Below, piece by piece: positions 45,025-53,979 of a DNA stretch of 64,000 nucleotides. This DNA comes from CAVQBC01 sp963710665 (lineage in GTDB: Bacteria > Actinomycetota > Thermoleophilia > Solirubrobacterales > Solirubrobacteraceae): NCBI GenBank assembly GCA_963710665.1, contig CAVQBC010000006.1:248001-312000 (forward strand), read 5' to 3'. Under the pieces are notes generated by a model. The model saw only the letters and a program-made list of their open reading frames with translations, had not been told where the DNA came from and ran no database searches. The first letter of the stretch is position 1; each line of letters opens with the position of its first letter. The translations under genes were made by a program, and so were the position numbers.

Positions 45025-46617
45025 ATGATGCAGGAGAGCGTGGGTGACCACGGGACGCAGCCGCCCGGCATCTCGAGGCGGCGGTTCCTGGGCTCGTCGG
45101 GGGCGGCGGGACTCGGGATCGCGATCGGGGCCGCGCCGCGGGCGGCCGCGGCCGCCCCGGCGCCGGTGCGCCGGCCGGAGCGGACATCGGACCTCGTCCT
45201 TCTCGACGCCGAGGCGCTGTCGCGGCTGATCAGGCGCGGCAGCGTCTCCTGCGTCGAGGTCATGGAGGCCTACCTCGACCACATCGAGCGCTTCAACCCG
45301 CGCGTGAACGCGATCGTCGCCCTCCAGGAGCGCGGCGGCCTCGTCGCGCAGGCGCGGGAGCGCGACCGGCAGCTGCGCCGCGGCGAGTACCTCGGCTGGA
45401 TGCACGGGTTCCCGCACGCGGTCAAGGACCTGGCGGCGGCGAAGGGCCTCCCGTTCACGTCGGGCTCGCCGATCTACAAGGACCGCATCGCCGACGAGGA
45501 CGACCTGTTCGTCGAGCGGATCAAGGCCGCGGGCGCGATCATCATCGGCAAGACCAACGCGCCGGAGTTCGGCCTCGGCTCGCAGACCTACAACCCGGTC
45601 TACGGGACGACCACCACGCCCTACGACACGACGCGGACCGCGGGCGGGAGCAGCGGCGGCGCGGCCTCGGCGCTGGCGCTGCGCATGCTGCCGGTGGCCG
45701 ACGGCAGCGACTACATGGGCTCGCTGCGCAACCCGGCCGCGTTCAACAACGTGCTCGGCTTCCGGCCGTCGTGGGGACGCGTGCCCGAGCCCGGCTTCGT
45801 CTCCCAGCTGTCCGTGGACGGCCCGATGGCGCGGACGGTCTCCGATCTGGCGCTCCTGCTGTCGGTCATGGCCGGGCCCGACGCGAGCGCGCCGCTCGGC
45901 ATCGAGGAGGACCCCGGCGTGTTCGCCAGGCGGCTGGAGGGCGACTTCCGCGGCGCGCGCATCGCCTGGGTGGGCGACTACGGCGGCTACCTCGCCACCG
46001 AGCCGGGGGTGCTCGACCTGTGCGTCCGCTCGTTCGCCGCCTTCGAGCGCCTCGGCTGCCACGTCGAGGAGGCGCGGCCCGACTTCGCGATGGACGAGGT
46101 GTGGCAGACGTTCCTGACCTGGCGCTGGTGGGCGCAGCTGACCCGCCACGACCTCTACGAGGACCCGGCGACGCGGGCCCAGCTCAAGCCCGAGATCATC
46201 TGGGAGATCGAGCACGGGATCCCGCTCCGGGCGCTCGACGTCAAGCGCGCCGACGACGCGCGCAACCGCTGGTACGAGGCCGTGGTCGAGCTGCTGGAGA
46301 CCTACGACTTCATCCTCGCGCCGAGCGCGCAGGTGTTCCCGTTCGACGCCGACGTCCACTGGCCGGCGGAGATCGCGGGCCGGCGGATGGACACCTACCA
46401 CCGGTGGATGGAGACCGTCGCGCCGTGGTCGCTCACCGGCCATCCGGTCCTCGGCATGCCGGTCGGCTTCGACGGCCGCGGCCTGCCGATGGGGATCCAG
46501 CTCATCGGGTCCGACAACGGCGACCTCGACGTCCTGCGGCTGGGCCGCGCCTACGAGGAGGTCACCGCCTGGGTGTCGCGCGTACCGCCGCCGATGCTCG
46601 GCGACGACGGCTCATAG
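45025..46617 (+). CDS. Tat-exported amidase
   Basis: This 530-aa amidase-signature hydrolase has a twin-arginine signal SRRRFLGSSGAAGLGIAIG near residue 17, so it probably acts outside the cytoplasm. The catalytic Lys is in FPHAVKDLAAAKG, the cis-Ser in AGGSSGGAASALA, and the nucleophile-type Ser in YMGSLRNPAAFNNVLGFRPS. The GG usually found before the nucleophile reads MG. ATG 45025 was chosen because GGGGAGG precedes it. The substrate is unknown. It converges on the sugar-binding protein gene. Confidence 0.85.
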   Translation: MMQESVGDHGTQPPGISRRRFLGSSGAAGLGIAIGAAPRAAAAAPAPVRRPERTSDLVLLDAEALSRLIRRGSVSCVEVMEAYLDHIERFNPRVNAIVALQERGGLVAQARERDRQLRRGEYLGWMHGFPHAVKDLAAAKGLPFTSGSPIYKDRIADEDDLFVERIKAAGAIIIGKTNAPEFGLGSQTYNPVYGTTTTPYDTTRTAGGSSGGAASALALRMLPVADGSDYMGSLRNPAAFNNVLGFRPSWGRVPEPGFVSQLSVDGPMARTVSDLALLLSVMAGPDASAPLGIEEDPGVFARRLEGDFRGARIAWVGDYGGYLATEPGVLDLCVRSFAAFERLGCHVEEARPDFAMDEVWQTFLTWRWWAQLTRHDLYEDPATRAQLKPEIIWEIEHGIPLRALDVKRADDARNRWYEAVVELLETYDFILAPSAQVFPFDADVHWPAEIAGRRMDTYHRWMETVAPWSLTGHPVLGMPVGFDGRGLPMGIQLIGSDNGDLDVLRLGRAYEEVTAWVSRVPPPMLGDDGS

Positions 46618-46625
46618 GCGGCGGC

Positions 46626-46652
46626 GTCCCCGCCCGCGGCGCGAGCGGGGAC
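46626..46652. terminator. hairpin between amidase and sugar cluster
   Basis: GTCCCCGC and GCGGGGAC pair around 11 nt in the 48-bp gap between convergent genes. Confidence 0.45.
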
Positions 46653-46665
46653 CACCGTCATCGGC

Positions 46666-47649
46666 TCAGCACTCGGGCTTGTAGAGCACGTCGCGCATCT
46701 GGTCGAGGTTGTCCTTGGTGACGACCTCGAAGCCGGTGCCGATCTCCTTCTTGGTCGGCTTGCCGTCGAGCGCGGCCACGGCCTGCTCGACGCCCTGGCG
46801 CCCGATGTCGGCGGGCTTCTGGGCGATCAGCGCCTGCACGAGGCCGTCCTCGAGGTCCTTGACCTGCTTGGGCCCGGCGTCGAAGCCGACGATCTTGACG
46901 TCGCCGAGCTTGCCGGCCTGCCGCAGGCCGGCCGCGGCGCCCTCGGCGGAGAACAGGTTCGCGCCGAAGATCCCCTTGAGGTCGGGGTGCTTGGCGAGCG
47001 TGGCGGTGACGATCGAGGAGGCCTTGGCCGGGTCGTCGTTGGAGTACTCCTGGCCGAGGTACTCGACCCCGGGCTTGCCCTTGACGGCCTCCTCGAAGCC
47101 CTTGCCGCGGGCGTCGGTGGTCGAGATGCCGGGCTTGACGTTGACCACGAGCACCTTGCCCTTGCCGCCGATGAGCTTGAGCAGCGTGCGGCCGGCCTCA
47201 CGCCCGCCCTCGAGGTTGTCCGAGGCGATCTGCGAGACGGCCATGTCCGGCTTCTCGAGCGTGGTGTCGACCAGCACCACCTTCGAGCCGCCGTCGGCGA
47301 GCTGCTTGATGGGCGCGTAGAGCGCCTTGGTGTCGGTCGGCGCGACCAGCACGGCGTCGGGCTTCTTCGCGGTGACCGAGTTGACGATCGGCGTCTGCTG
47401 GGCGGCGTCGAACTGGTCCGGGCCCTGGAAGTCGATCTTGGCGCCCGCGGCCTTCGCCGCCTCCTGGGCCCCGCAGTTCATCGTGATGTAGAACTCGTCG
47501 CCCTTGACGCCGGCGATGAGCGTCATCGAGTAGTTCTTGCCGCCGCCTCCGCTCGCGCTGCTCTCGTCCGAGCTGCTCTCGTCGTCGCCGCCGCAGCCCA
47601 CGACCAGCGCGAGGCACACCAGCGGAACCGCGGCTGCCCACTTGCGCAT
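46666..47649 (-). CDS. sugar ABC transporter substrate-binding lipoprotein
   Basis: This 327-aa periplasmic-binding-protein type 1 (ribose/fructose binding class) has a lipoprotein signal with Cys19 (LVVGCGG), followed by a Ser/Gly linker. The core begins SMTLIAGVKGDEFYITMNCGAQEAAKAAGAKI and has SVTAKKPDAVLVAPTD, VVLVDTTL, DNLEGGREAGRTLL and IVGFDAGPKQV. It captures a sugar at the membrane for the importer encoded upstream in the operon. It is last in the LacI-headed operon, 22 bp after the permease. Confidence 0.9.
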   Translation of the reverse strand: MRKWAAAVPLVCLALVVGCGGDDESSSDESSASGGGGKNYSMTLIAGVKGDEFYITMNCGAQEAAKAAGAKIDFQGPDQFDAAQQTPIVNSVTAKKPDAVLVAPTDTKALYAPIKQLADGGSKVVLVDTTLEKPDMAVSQIASDNLEGGREAGRTLLKLIGGKGKVLVVNVKPGISTTDARGKGFEEAVKGKPGVEYLGQEYSNDDPAKASSIVTATLAKHPDLKGIFGANLFSAEGAAAGLRQAGKLGDVKIVGFDAGPKQVKDLEDGLVQALIAQKPADIGRQGVEQAVAALDGKPTKKEIGTGFEVVTKDNLDQMRDVLYKPEC

Positions 47650-47671
47650 CTTCCCTCTCCTCCTCCTGTGG

Positions 47672-48718
47672 TTAGTTCCGAGACTGCGCGCGCCGCCGGA
47701 GCTGGTCGAGGTAGACCGCGAGGATCAGCACCGCGCCCACCGCGACCTGCTGCCAGAACGGCCGCACGCCGGTGATCACAAACCCGTTCTGCAACACGAC
47801 CGGGATGAACACGCCCACGACGGTCCCGCCGATCGTCCCGATGCCCCCGAAGAGGCTGGTGCCGCCGAGCACGGCCGCCGCGATCGCCTGCAGGTTGTCG
47901 GTGGCGTGGCCGCCGATCGTGGTCGTCGAGAAGCGCGCGAGCGACAGCCAGCCGGCCAGGCCGGCCAGCAGGCCCGCGAGCCCGTAGACCTTGATGAGGT
48001 GCCGGTCGACCGCGATGCCGGCGCGGCGCGCCGCCTCCGGGTTGGACCCGATCGCGTACGTGTAGCGGCCGAAGCGGGTGGCCGCGAGCACGACGCCGAA
48101 GACGATCGCGACCGCCGCGGCGATGATCACCAGCCACGGGATCTGCCCGAACACCTCGCCCGTGCCGATCGTGTCGATCAGCTTGAACGGCACCTCGCGC
48201 TCGTCGACGCCGTTGGTGATCAGCAGCGCGGCGCCCTGCGCCATGCCCAGCGTGCCGAGCGTGACGATCAGCGCCGGGACGCGCGCCTTCGTGATGAGGA
48301 CGCCGTTGAGCATGCCCCAGGCGAGTCCGGAGACGAGCGCCGCGACGAGGCCGACGAGGATCACGCCCCAGTTGTCGCCGCCCATCCGCTCCATGACGTT
48401 GGCGGAGATCACGCCCGAGAACACGAGCACCGCGCCGACCGACAGGTCGATCCCGGCGGTGATGATCACGAACGTCATCCCGACCGCGATCACCAGCAGG
48501 ATCGACGCGTCGGTCGCGACGTTGCGCAGGTTCGCGACGGTCGCGAACTGCTGGAACTGCAGGACGGAGAACACGACGATCATCCCGCCGAGGATCAGCA
48601 GGATGCGCAGCGTCGAGCTGAGCACCAGCCGTTGCCAGAGCGTGACGTGCTCGTCGCCGGGGCCGCCGTCGGGCTCGACCTCGGCGTCCGGCGGGGGCGG
48701 CGCGACGCGCTCGCTCAC
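47672..48718 (-). CDS. sugar ABC transporter permease
   Basis: This 348-aa permease is of the RbsC/FrcC class with 8-10 hydrophobic segments. Family patches are FVIITAGIDLSVGAV, GLAWGMLNGVLI, RVPALIVTLGTLGMAQGAAL, AIGSNPEAARRAGI and VLGGTSLFGGIGTIGGT. GTG 48718 overlaps the ATPase stop. Only one permease gene is present, so it presumably forms a homodimer. Confidence 0.92.
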   Translation of the reverse strand: MSERVAPPPPDAEVEPDGGPGDEHVTLWQRLVLSSTLRILLILGGMIVVFSVLQFQQFATVANLRNVATDASILLVIAVGMTFVIITAGIDLSVGAVLVFSGVISANVMERMGGDNWGVILVGLVAALVSGLAWGMLNGVLITKARVPALIVTLGTLGMAQGAALLITNGVDEREVPFKLIDTIGTGEVFGQIPWLVIIAAAVAIVFGVVLAATRFGRYTYAIGSNPEAARRAGIAVDRHLIKVYGLAGLLAGLAGWLSLARFSTTTIGGHATDNLQAIAAAVLGGTSLFGGIGTIGGTVVGVFIPVVLQNGFVITGVRPFWQQVAVGAVLILAVYLDQLRRRAQSRN

Positions 48719-49482
48719 CGCGGTCCTCCGTTCTGGGTCAGGGCGCCGGTCATCGCCCCCACGACGTCCTCCATCGAGGCCTCGGCGGCGCGGAACTGCG
48801 CGACCCGCTCGCCCAGCCGCAGGACCTCGATGCGGTCGGAGACCTCGAAGACCTCGGGCATGTTGTGGCTGATCAGCACGACCGAGAGGCCCTGCTCGCG
48901 CACGCGCCGGATGAGGTCGAGCACCTTGCGCGTCTGCACCACGCCGAGGGCGGCGGTGGGCTCGTCCATGAAGACGACCTTGCTCGCCCACATCACCGCG
49001 CGCGACACCGCCACGCCCTGGCGCTGGCCGCCGGACAGGGTCGCGACCGCCGCGCTCGTGTTCTGCACGCCGACGCCGAGACGCCCGAACGCCTCCCCGG
49101 TGTGGCGGCGCATCGCGCCCTTGTCGAGGAAGCCGAGGCGGCCGAGCAGGCCGCCGCGCAGCTCCTCGCGGCCGAGGAACAGGTTCGCCGAGGGCTCGAG
49201 GTCGGGCGCCAGCGCGAGGTCCTGGTAGACGGTCTCGATCCCCAGGGCGCGTGCGGCCACCGGCGTGGGGATCTTCACCTCGGTGCCCTCGAAGAGGATC
49301 TCCCCGGCGTCGGGCTGGTGGACGCCCGAGAGCGTCTTGACGAGCGTGCTCTTGCCGGCGCCGTTGTCGCCCACGAGCGCGACCACCTCGCCCGGGTGGA
49401 CGGTGAACGAGGCGCCCCGCAGCGCCCGCACGCGGCCGAAGCTCTTGACGATCCCGCGCGCCTCGAGGACGGGCTCGGCCAT
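48715..49482 (-). CDS. sugar ABC transporter ATP-binding protein, single domain
   Basis: This 255-aa ATPase has Walker A ALVGDNGAGKSTLVKTLSG, signature LSGGQRQGVAV, Walker B VVFMDEPTAAL and the switch His in LISHN. It carries one nucleotide domain rather than the tandem pair of RbsA, like FrcA of the Sinorhizobium fructose importer. The ATG overlaps the kinase stop (ATGA), so it is translated in coupling with the kinase. Confidence 0.93.
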   Translation of the reverse strand: MAEPVLEARGIVKSFGRVRALRGASFTVHPGEVVALVGDNGAGKSTLVKTLSGVHQPDAGEILFEGTEVKIPTPVAARALGIETVYQDLALAPDLEPSANLFLGREELRGGLLGRLGFLDKGAMRRHTGEAFGRLGVGVQNTSAAVATLSGGQRQGVAVSRAVMWASKVVFMDEPTAALGVVQTRKVLDLIRRVREQGLSVVLISHNMPEVFEVSDRIEVLRLGERVAQFRAAEASMEDVVGAMTGALTQNGGPR

Positions 49483-50832
49483 CAGGCGCCCACCTCCTCC
49501 GCGGCGCCCCGGCGGGGCGCCTCGTCGATCGACCACAACCCGGCCGCCCGCCCCGCCGTCAGCGCGGCGCCGCGCGCCCCGGTGAAGCCCTCGGGCGCGT
49601 GCTCGAACGGCCCGAGGTGGGCGGCCTTCACGGCCCGCGCGGCCTCGCCCTCCGCCCAGCCGCCGGTCACCACCAGCCGCGCGTGGGGGCCCGCGACGTC
49701 GGCCATGTCGCCGAGGACGCCGGCGCCGGCGGCGCCGGTGGACTCGAGCGCGGCCCGCCACACGCGGGCCGGGGAGACCTCCCGGCCGATGCCGTGCAGC
49801 TCGAGCGTCTCGGCGCGGATGCCCCGCAGCTCGAGGCCGCCGGGCTCGGCGTCGAGCGCGGCGCGCTCGAGCGCCGCCCGGCTCTCCGCGGGGACGCCGA
49901 GCAGGTCGAGCACGCGCTGCAGGATCGCCCCGGTCCGGATCGAGCCGAGCAGCGCCTGGCGGCCGGGCACCGCGTGCCAGCCCACCGTGATCCCGCGCGC
50001 CACCGAGCCGGCGACGCGCTCCGGCGGCAGCGGCGCCACGGCGCGCACCCACGCCTCGGCCGTGCCGCAGGAGTCCAGCACGTCGCCCTCGCCCGCGGCG
50101 CCGGCGCCGACCGCGGCGCTGAGGTGGTCGTGACCGCCGACGGCCAGGACGGCGCCCGCCGCGGCCGGGAGCGCCTCGCGGGGAGACGGTGCCGGCGGGC
50201 GTGCCCGCCTCGGCGGGCTCGGGCATGAGCCCGGGGGGCGCGCCGGCCCAGGCGAGCGCCTCGTCCCACCAGGCGCGCGCATGCACGTCGAGCATCCCCG
50301 TGCGGCACGCGAGCGACAGCTCGGAGACCTCGTCGCCGCCGAGCCCGCGCACGATCCACTCCGGCACGTTGAGCCAGCGCACGCCGCGGGCCGCGTCGTC
50401 GCCGTGCTCGCGCATCCAGCGGTACTTGACCAGCGTGCACAGCGGGCCGGCGGGGACGCCGGCGCGGCTGGTGAAGCGCTCCTCGCCGAGGTCGGCCGCG
50501 AGCCGGCGCGCCTGATCGGCCCCGCGCGCGTCGTGCCAGGCGATCGAGGGGACGACGGGCTCGCCGCGGTCGTCGAGCAGCACGCCGGTCTCGGCCATGC
50601 CCGCCACGCCGACGGCCGCCACGCGGCCCGCCGGGGCGGCGGCGAGCGCCTCCCCGGCGGCCTCGATGGCGCAGGCGACGAAGCCCGCGGGGTCGATCTC
50701 GGCCCCGGTGGGGACGGCGCGCCACGGCGTGGGCGAGCGGCCGTGCGAGACCTCGCGCCCGGTCTCGTCGATAACCGCGGCCTTGCAGGCGGTGGTGCCC
50801 GCGTCGAGCCCGAGGAGCAGGATCCCGCTCAC
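49482..50832 (-). CDS. FGGY family carbohydrate kinase, +1 frameshift
   Basis: This kinase of the xylulokinase/gluconokinase class phosphorylates a sugar or polyol. The N-terminal half starts at GTG 50832 with LLLGLDAGTTACKAAVID and has PSIAWHDARG and VPEWIVRGL. The C-terminal half, in another frame, has AVLAVGGHDHLSAAVGAG, DSCGTAEAWVRAV and LVVTGGWAEG. The switch lies at the GGGG of 50180-50183, after PAGTVSP. The span is one base over a multiple of three, so one surplus base (or two missing) explains it. It is either an indel error or a recently broken gene in an otherwise intact operon. Confidence 0.85.
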
Positions 50833-51824
50833 CAGGCTCCCTCGGGCGCGGCCGGGTCGGCGGGGCGGCAGCGGATCGCCTCGACGTCGCCGCCGAGCGC
50901 GCACCGGCCGGCGGCGTGGGGGACGAGCACGGTCTCGCCCCGGCGCAGCGGCCGGCCGTCGAGCGTGCCCTCGCCGGCGAGCGCGACGAGGATCGAGAAG
51001 CCCGCGTCGAGCTCGTCGCCGCCGCGCACGCGCTCGGCGCGGAAGTAGGGGTCGGCCTCGGCGGGCAGCAGGCGGCGACCGACCCCCGCCCGCCCGCTCA
51101 ACGCCGCGAGGCGGGCGTCGTCGAGGGCGCCGAGGTCGAGGTCCTCGAGCGCCCGGTCCCAGCCGATGCCGAGGTGGCCCTCGGGCTCGGCGACGCCGAC
51201 GTCGCGCCACTCCATCAGCACCGAGTAGTCGGTCGGCTCCTGCAGCTCGACCAGCAGGATCCCCTCCCCGATCGCGTGCGGGGTCCCGGCCGGGACGAGG
51301 ATCGCGTCGCCGGCCGCGACCGGCACCTCGCGCATGGCGGCGAGCATCGCGGGGGCGTCCTGGTCGCGGATCCAGCCGCGCACCGTGTCGGTTGTCACGG
51401 GCGCGGCGAACCCGAGGTGCACCGCGGCGCCGGGGGCGGCGGAGACGATGATCCACGCCTCGGTCTTGCCGTGGGGGTCGCCGAACGCGCGTCGCGCGAA
51501 CGCGCGGCCGGGGTGGAAGTGGACCGGGAGCCGCTGGCCGGCGTCGAGGATCTTCACCAGCAGGCCGACGTCGGGGCCGTAGCGCGCGACGTGCTCCGGA
51601 CCGAGGAAGGCCTCCGGGTCCGCGGCCATGACGTCGCGCACGAGCGTGCCGTCGTCGAAGCGGCTGAGGCCCTCGCCCTCGCTGCCGAAGGGGGCGTTGA
51701 CCGCGCCGACCCAGTCCTCGGGCATGTGGTCGTCGGCCAGCTCGATCCCGCGCAGCTCCGCGATCCCCGCACCGCCGCGGTAGAAGCGGTGCAGGAGGTT
51801 GGGCGGCAGCGCGAGCGGGTTCAC
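50829..51824 (-). CDS. class I mannose-6-phosphate isomerase-like protein
   Basis: This 331-aa cupin-fold isomerase has zinc-ligand patches PVHFHPGR and GKTEAWIIV, and VPAGTPHAIG. It resembles type I phosphomannose isomerases, which interconvert aldose and ketose 6-phosphates (mannose-6-P and fructose-6-P). In this cluster it may act on the phosphate made by the FGGY kinase. It overlaps lacI and the kinase gene by 4 bp each. The exact substrate is inferred only. Confidence 0.82.
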   Translation of the reverse strand: MNPLALPPNLLHRFYRGGAGIAELRGIELADDHMPEDWVGAVNAPFGSEGEGLSRFDDGTLVRDVMAADPEAFLGPEHVARYGPDVGLLVKILDAGQRLPVHFHPGRAFARRAFGDPHGKTEAWIIVSAAPGAAVHLGFAAPVTTDTVRGWIRDQDAPAMLAAMREVPVAAGDAILVPAGTPHAIGEGILLVELQEPTDYSVLMEWRDVGVAEPEGHLGIGWDRALEDLDLGALDDARLAALSGRAGVGRRLLPAEADPYFRAERVRGGDELDAGFSILVALAGEGTLDGRPLRRGETVLVPHAAGRCALGGDVEAIRCRPADPAAPEGAW

Positions 51825-52849
51825 GGCGCGATCTCCCCGGAGCCGCGCCGGATGAGCTCGGTGGGGACCACGATCTCCTGGGGCGGGCGGTCGTCGCCGT
51901 CCAGGCGGCCGAACGCGAGCGCCGCGGCCTGGCCGCCCATGCGCGCCGGGTCGTGGCGGATCACCGTGATCGGCACGGCGAGCAGGTCGGCGAGCTCGAA
52001 GTCGTCGAAGCCGACGAGGGCGATCGCCTCGCCGCCGGCCGCGCGCAGCGCTCGCACGGCGCCCACCGTGTGGCGGTTGTTGCCGGTGAACAGCGCGGTC
52101 GGGCGGCGATCCTCCGGAAGCGCGAGCAGCTCGGCCACCACCGCCTCGGCCTGCTCGGCGTCGTGGCTGCCGAGGCGTACCAGGGCTGGATCGATCGGCA
52201 CGCCGGCCCGCTCCATCGCACGCCGGTAGCCGGCGTGGCGCTCGGTCGCGGTGTACAGCCCCTCGGGATCGGAGACGAACGCGATCCGCCGGTGGCCCTG
52301 GGCGAGCAGGTGCTCGACCGCGAGGTGCGCGCCGCCGCGGTTGTCGAGCAGGACCGTGTCGGCCTCGAAGCCCTGCGGCGGGCGGTCGAGGAAGACCGCG
52401 GGCGTGGCGGGGCCGAGCTCGCGGCCGAGGTAGGCGTGGTCATGGGAGGCGGGGACGATCAGCAGCGCGTCGACGCGCCGGCGCGCGAGCGCGGTCACGA
52501 GGTCGTGCTCGCGCTCGGGGTCCTCCTCGCAGGAGCCGGTGATGAGCATGAACCCGCGGGCGCGCGCGACGCCCTCCACCGCCTGCGCGATCGCGGAGTA
52601 GAAGGGGTTGGCGACGTCCTCGATCAGCAGCCCGAGCGTCGACGACGTCCGGCCCTGGCGCAGCGAGCGGGCGAGGTCGTTGCGCTGGAAGCCCAGCTCG
52701 ACGATCGCGTCGCTCACCCGCGACGCGGTGCCGGTGGCCACGCCCGCCTCGCCGTTGATGACCCGCGAGACGGTCTTGAGGCTCACGCCGGCGACCGAGG
52801 CGACGTCGCGCATGGTGGGCCGGGCCGTGGCAGTGCGGCGGGTTTGCAT
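51821..52849 (-). CDS. LacI family transcriptional regulator
   Basis: This 342-aa repressor has an N-terminal HTH with hinge (MRDVASVAGVSLKTVSRVINGE, about residues 13-34) and a periplasmic-binding-like effector domain: LGLLIEDVANPFYSAIAQAVEG, LLIVPASHDHAYL, VLLDNRGGAHLAVEHL and ITVIRHDPARMG. It heads the operon manA-like, kinase, ATPase, permease, binding protein, all overlapping or nearly so. An 18-bp palindrome stands 16 bp before its ATG, implying autoregulation, and a related one controls the divergent pfkB/aldolase pair. Confidence 0.92.
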   Translation of the reverse strand: MQTRRTATARPTMRDVASVAGVSLKTVSRVINGEAGVATGTASRVSDAIVELGFQRNDLARSLRQGRTSSTLGLLIEDVANPFYSAIAQAVEGVARARGFMLITGSCEEDPEREHDLVTALARRRVDALLIVPASHDHAYLGRELGPATPAVFLDRPPQGFEADTVLLDNRGGAHLAVEHLLAQGHRRIAFVSDPEGLYTATERHAGYRRAMERAGVPIDPALVRLGSHDAEQAEAVVAELLALPEDRRPTALFTGNNRHTVGAVRALRAAGGEAIALVGFDDFELADLLAVPITVIRHDPARMGGQAAALAFGRLDGDDRPPQEIVVPTELIRRGSGEIAP

Positions 52850-52864
52850 CGAGACTCCCTCACC

Positions 52865-52882
52865 CCTGACAACGTTGTCAGG
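52865..52882. promoter_or_regulatory. LacI operator 1, before lacI
   Basis: The perfect 18-bp palindrome CCTGACAACGTTGTCAGG lies 16 bp upstream of the lacI ATG (52849) and 11 bp past the pfkB stop. It shares the 14-bp core TGACAACGTTGTCA with operator 2. A central CG and symmetric arms are typical for LacI-family sites. Confidence 0.85.
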
Positions 52883-52892
52883 TGCGGGCAGG

Positions 52893-53904
52893 CTAGGGAC
52901 TGTCCCCGGGCGTGTCAAGGCGGTCGAGCAGCGCCCGCCAGCGTGCCGGGTCGAGGTCGCCCGCCAGCGGGACCTCGACGCTCGCGGCGCCCGCGGCCAC
53001 GCCGGCGCGCGCCGCGGCGGCGAGCGGCTCGCCGCGCTCGAGCGCCGCCGCCAGCGCGCCCACCAGCGCGTCGCCCGCCCCGATCGGGTTGCGGACGGTG
53101 ACGGTGGGGGCGGGGAGCCAGATGACGCGCGTCGCGGCGCGCCCCGCCGGCGCCGGGGGTCGCGGGGCGCGGCGTCCGCGGCGGCTCGCCGCGCTCGGCC
53201 AGCGCCGCGCCGGCGCCGGCGGCGGTGACGAGCGCGGCCCGTGCGCCCCGCGCCACCAGGCCGCGGGCGGCGGCCTCGGCGCGCGGCCGGGCGTCCGCGC
53301 TCGCCTCGACCGCCTCGCCGGCGCGGCCCTCGAGGACGCCCTCGGCCTCGCCGAGGTTCGGCGCGACGAGGTCCGGCTCGGCCTCGAGCGCCGCCTCGAG
53401 CGCGGGCCCGGCGACGTCGACCACGCAGCGCAGGCCGTGGGCACGGGCCAGCCGCGTCAGCCGCGCGTAGGCGTCCGGCGGGCTCTGGGGCGGCACGCTG
53501 CCCGAGCAGGCGAGCACGCCGTGCTCCGCCCGCGCGCCGTCGAGCGCGCGCTCGAAGGCCTCCCAGTCGCCCTCCGCGAGGGAGGGCCCGGGCTCGTTGA
53601 CGACCGTCACGCGCCCGCCGGGCTCCATCAGCACGGCGGTCGAGCGCAGGTCGCCGGCGATCGGCACGCCCACGAGCTCGACGTCCTCGTCGGCGATCAT
53701 CGCCGCCAGCGCCTCGCCGACGCGGCCGGGCACGAAGCCGACCAGCACCGCGGGATGCCCGAGCGCCCGCGCCGCGCGGGCGACGTTGAGGCCCTTGCCA
53801 CCGGCGGTCACCTGCACGCCGTCGACGCGCAGGACCTCGCCGGGGCGCAGCTCCGGAAGGGTCGAGGTGCGGTCGATGGTGAGGTTCGGGCCGGCGATCA
53901 GCAT
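52893..53904 (-). CDS. PfkB family sugar kinase (1-phosphofructokinase-like), +1 frameshift
   Basis: The N-terminal part (GPNLTIDRTSTLPELRPGE, TAGGKGLNVARAARALG) marks the LacC/FruK subgroup, which phosphorylates sugar phosphates such as fructose-1-P or tagatose-6-P. The C-terminal part, in another frame, has the ATP-site motif PIGAGDALVGALAAAL and the end of the barrel. The switch falls at GGGGG 53155-53159. The span is one base over a multiple of three. Start ATG 53904 lies 13 bp after operator 2. It is transcribed divergently from the aldolase. Error and true decay are both possible. Confidence 0.85.
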
Positions 53905-53916
53905 GCTGGCACCTGT

Positions 53917-53945
53917 CTTGACAACGTTGTCAAGCCGCGTAGTCT
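53917..53945. promoter_or_regulatory. LacI operator 2 overlapping the aldolase promoter
   Basis: The perfect 18-bp palindrome CTTGACAACGTTGTCAAG (53917-53934) contains TTGACA at 53918-53923. After 16 nt comes TAGTCT (53940-53945), giving a plus-strand promoter whose -35 lies inside the operator. Repressor bound here would block the aldolase gene and, 13 bp away, the pfkB start. Confidence 0.8.
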
Positions 53946-53979
53946 CACCCCCTTCGCCCACCCGCGTCAAGGAGGTCCC

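Noticed and set aside
53899..53908. CAGCATGCTG palindrome over the pfkB start codon as a third operator
   Set aside because: It is only 10 bp and does not share the TGACAACGTTGTCA core; probably chance.
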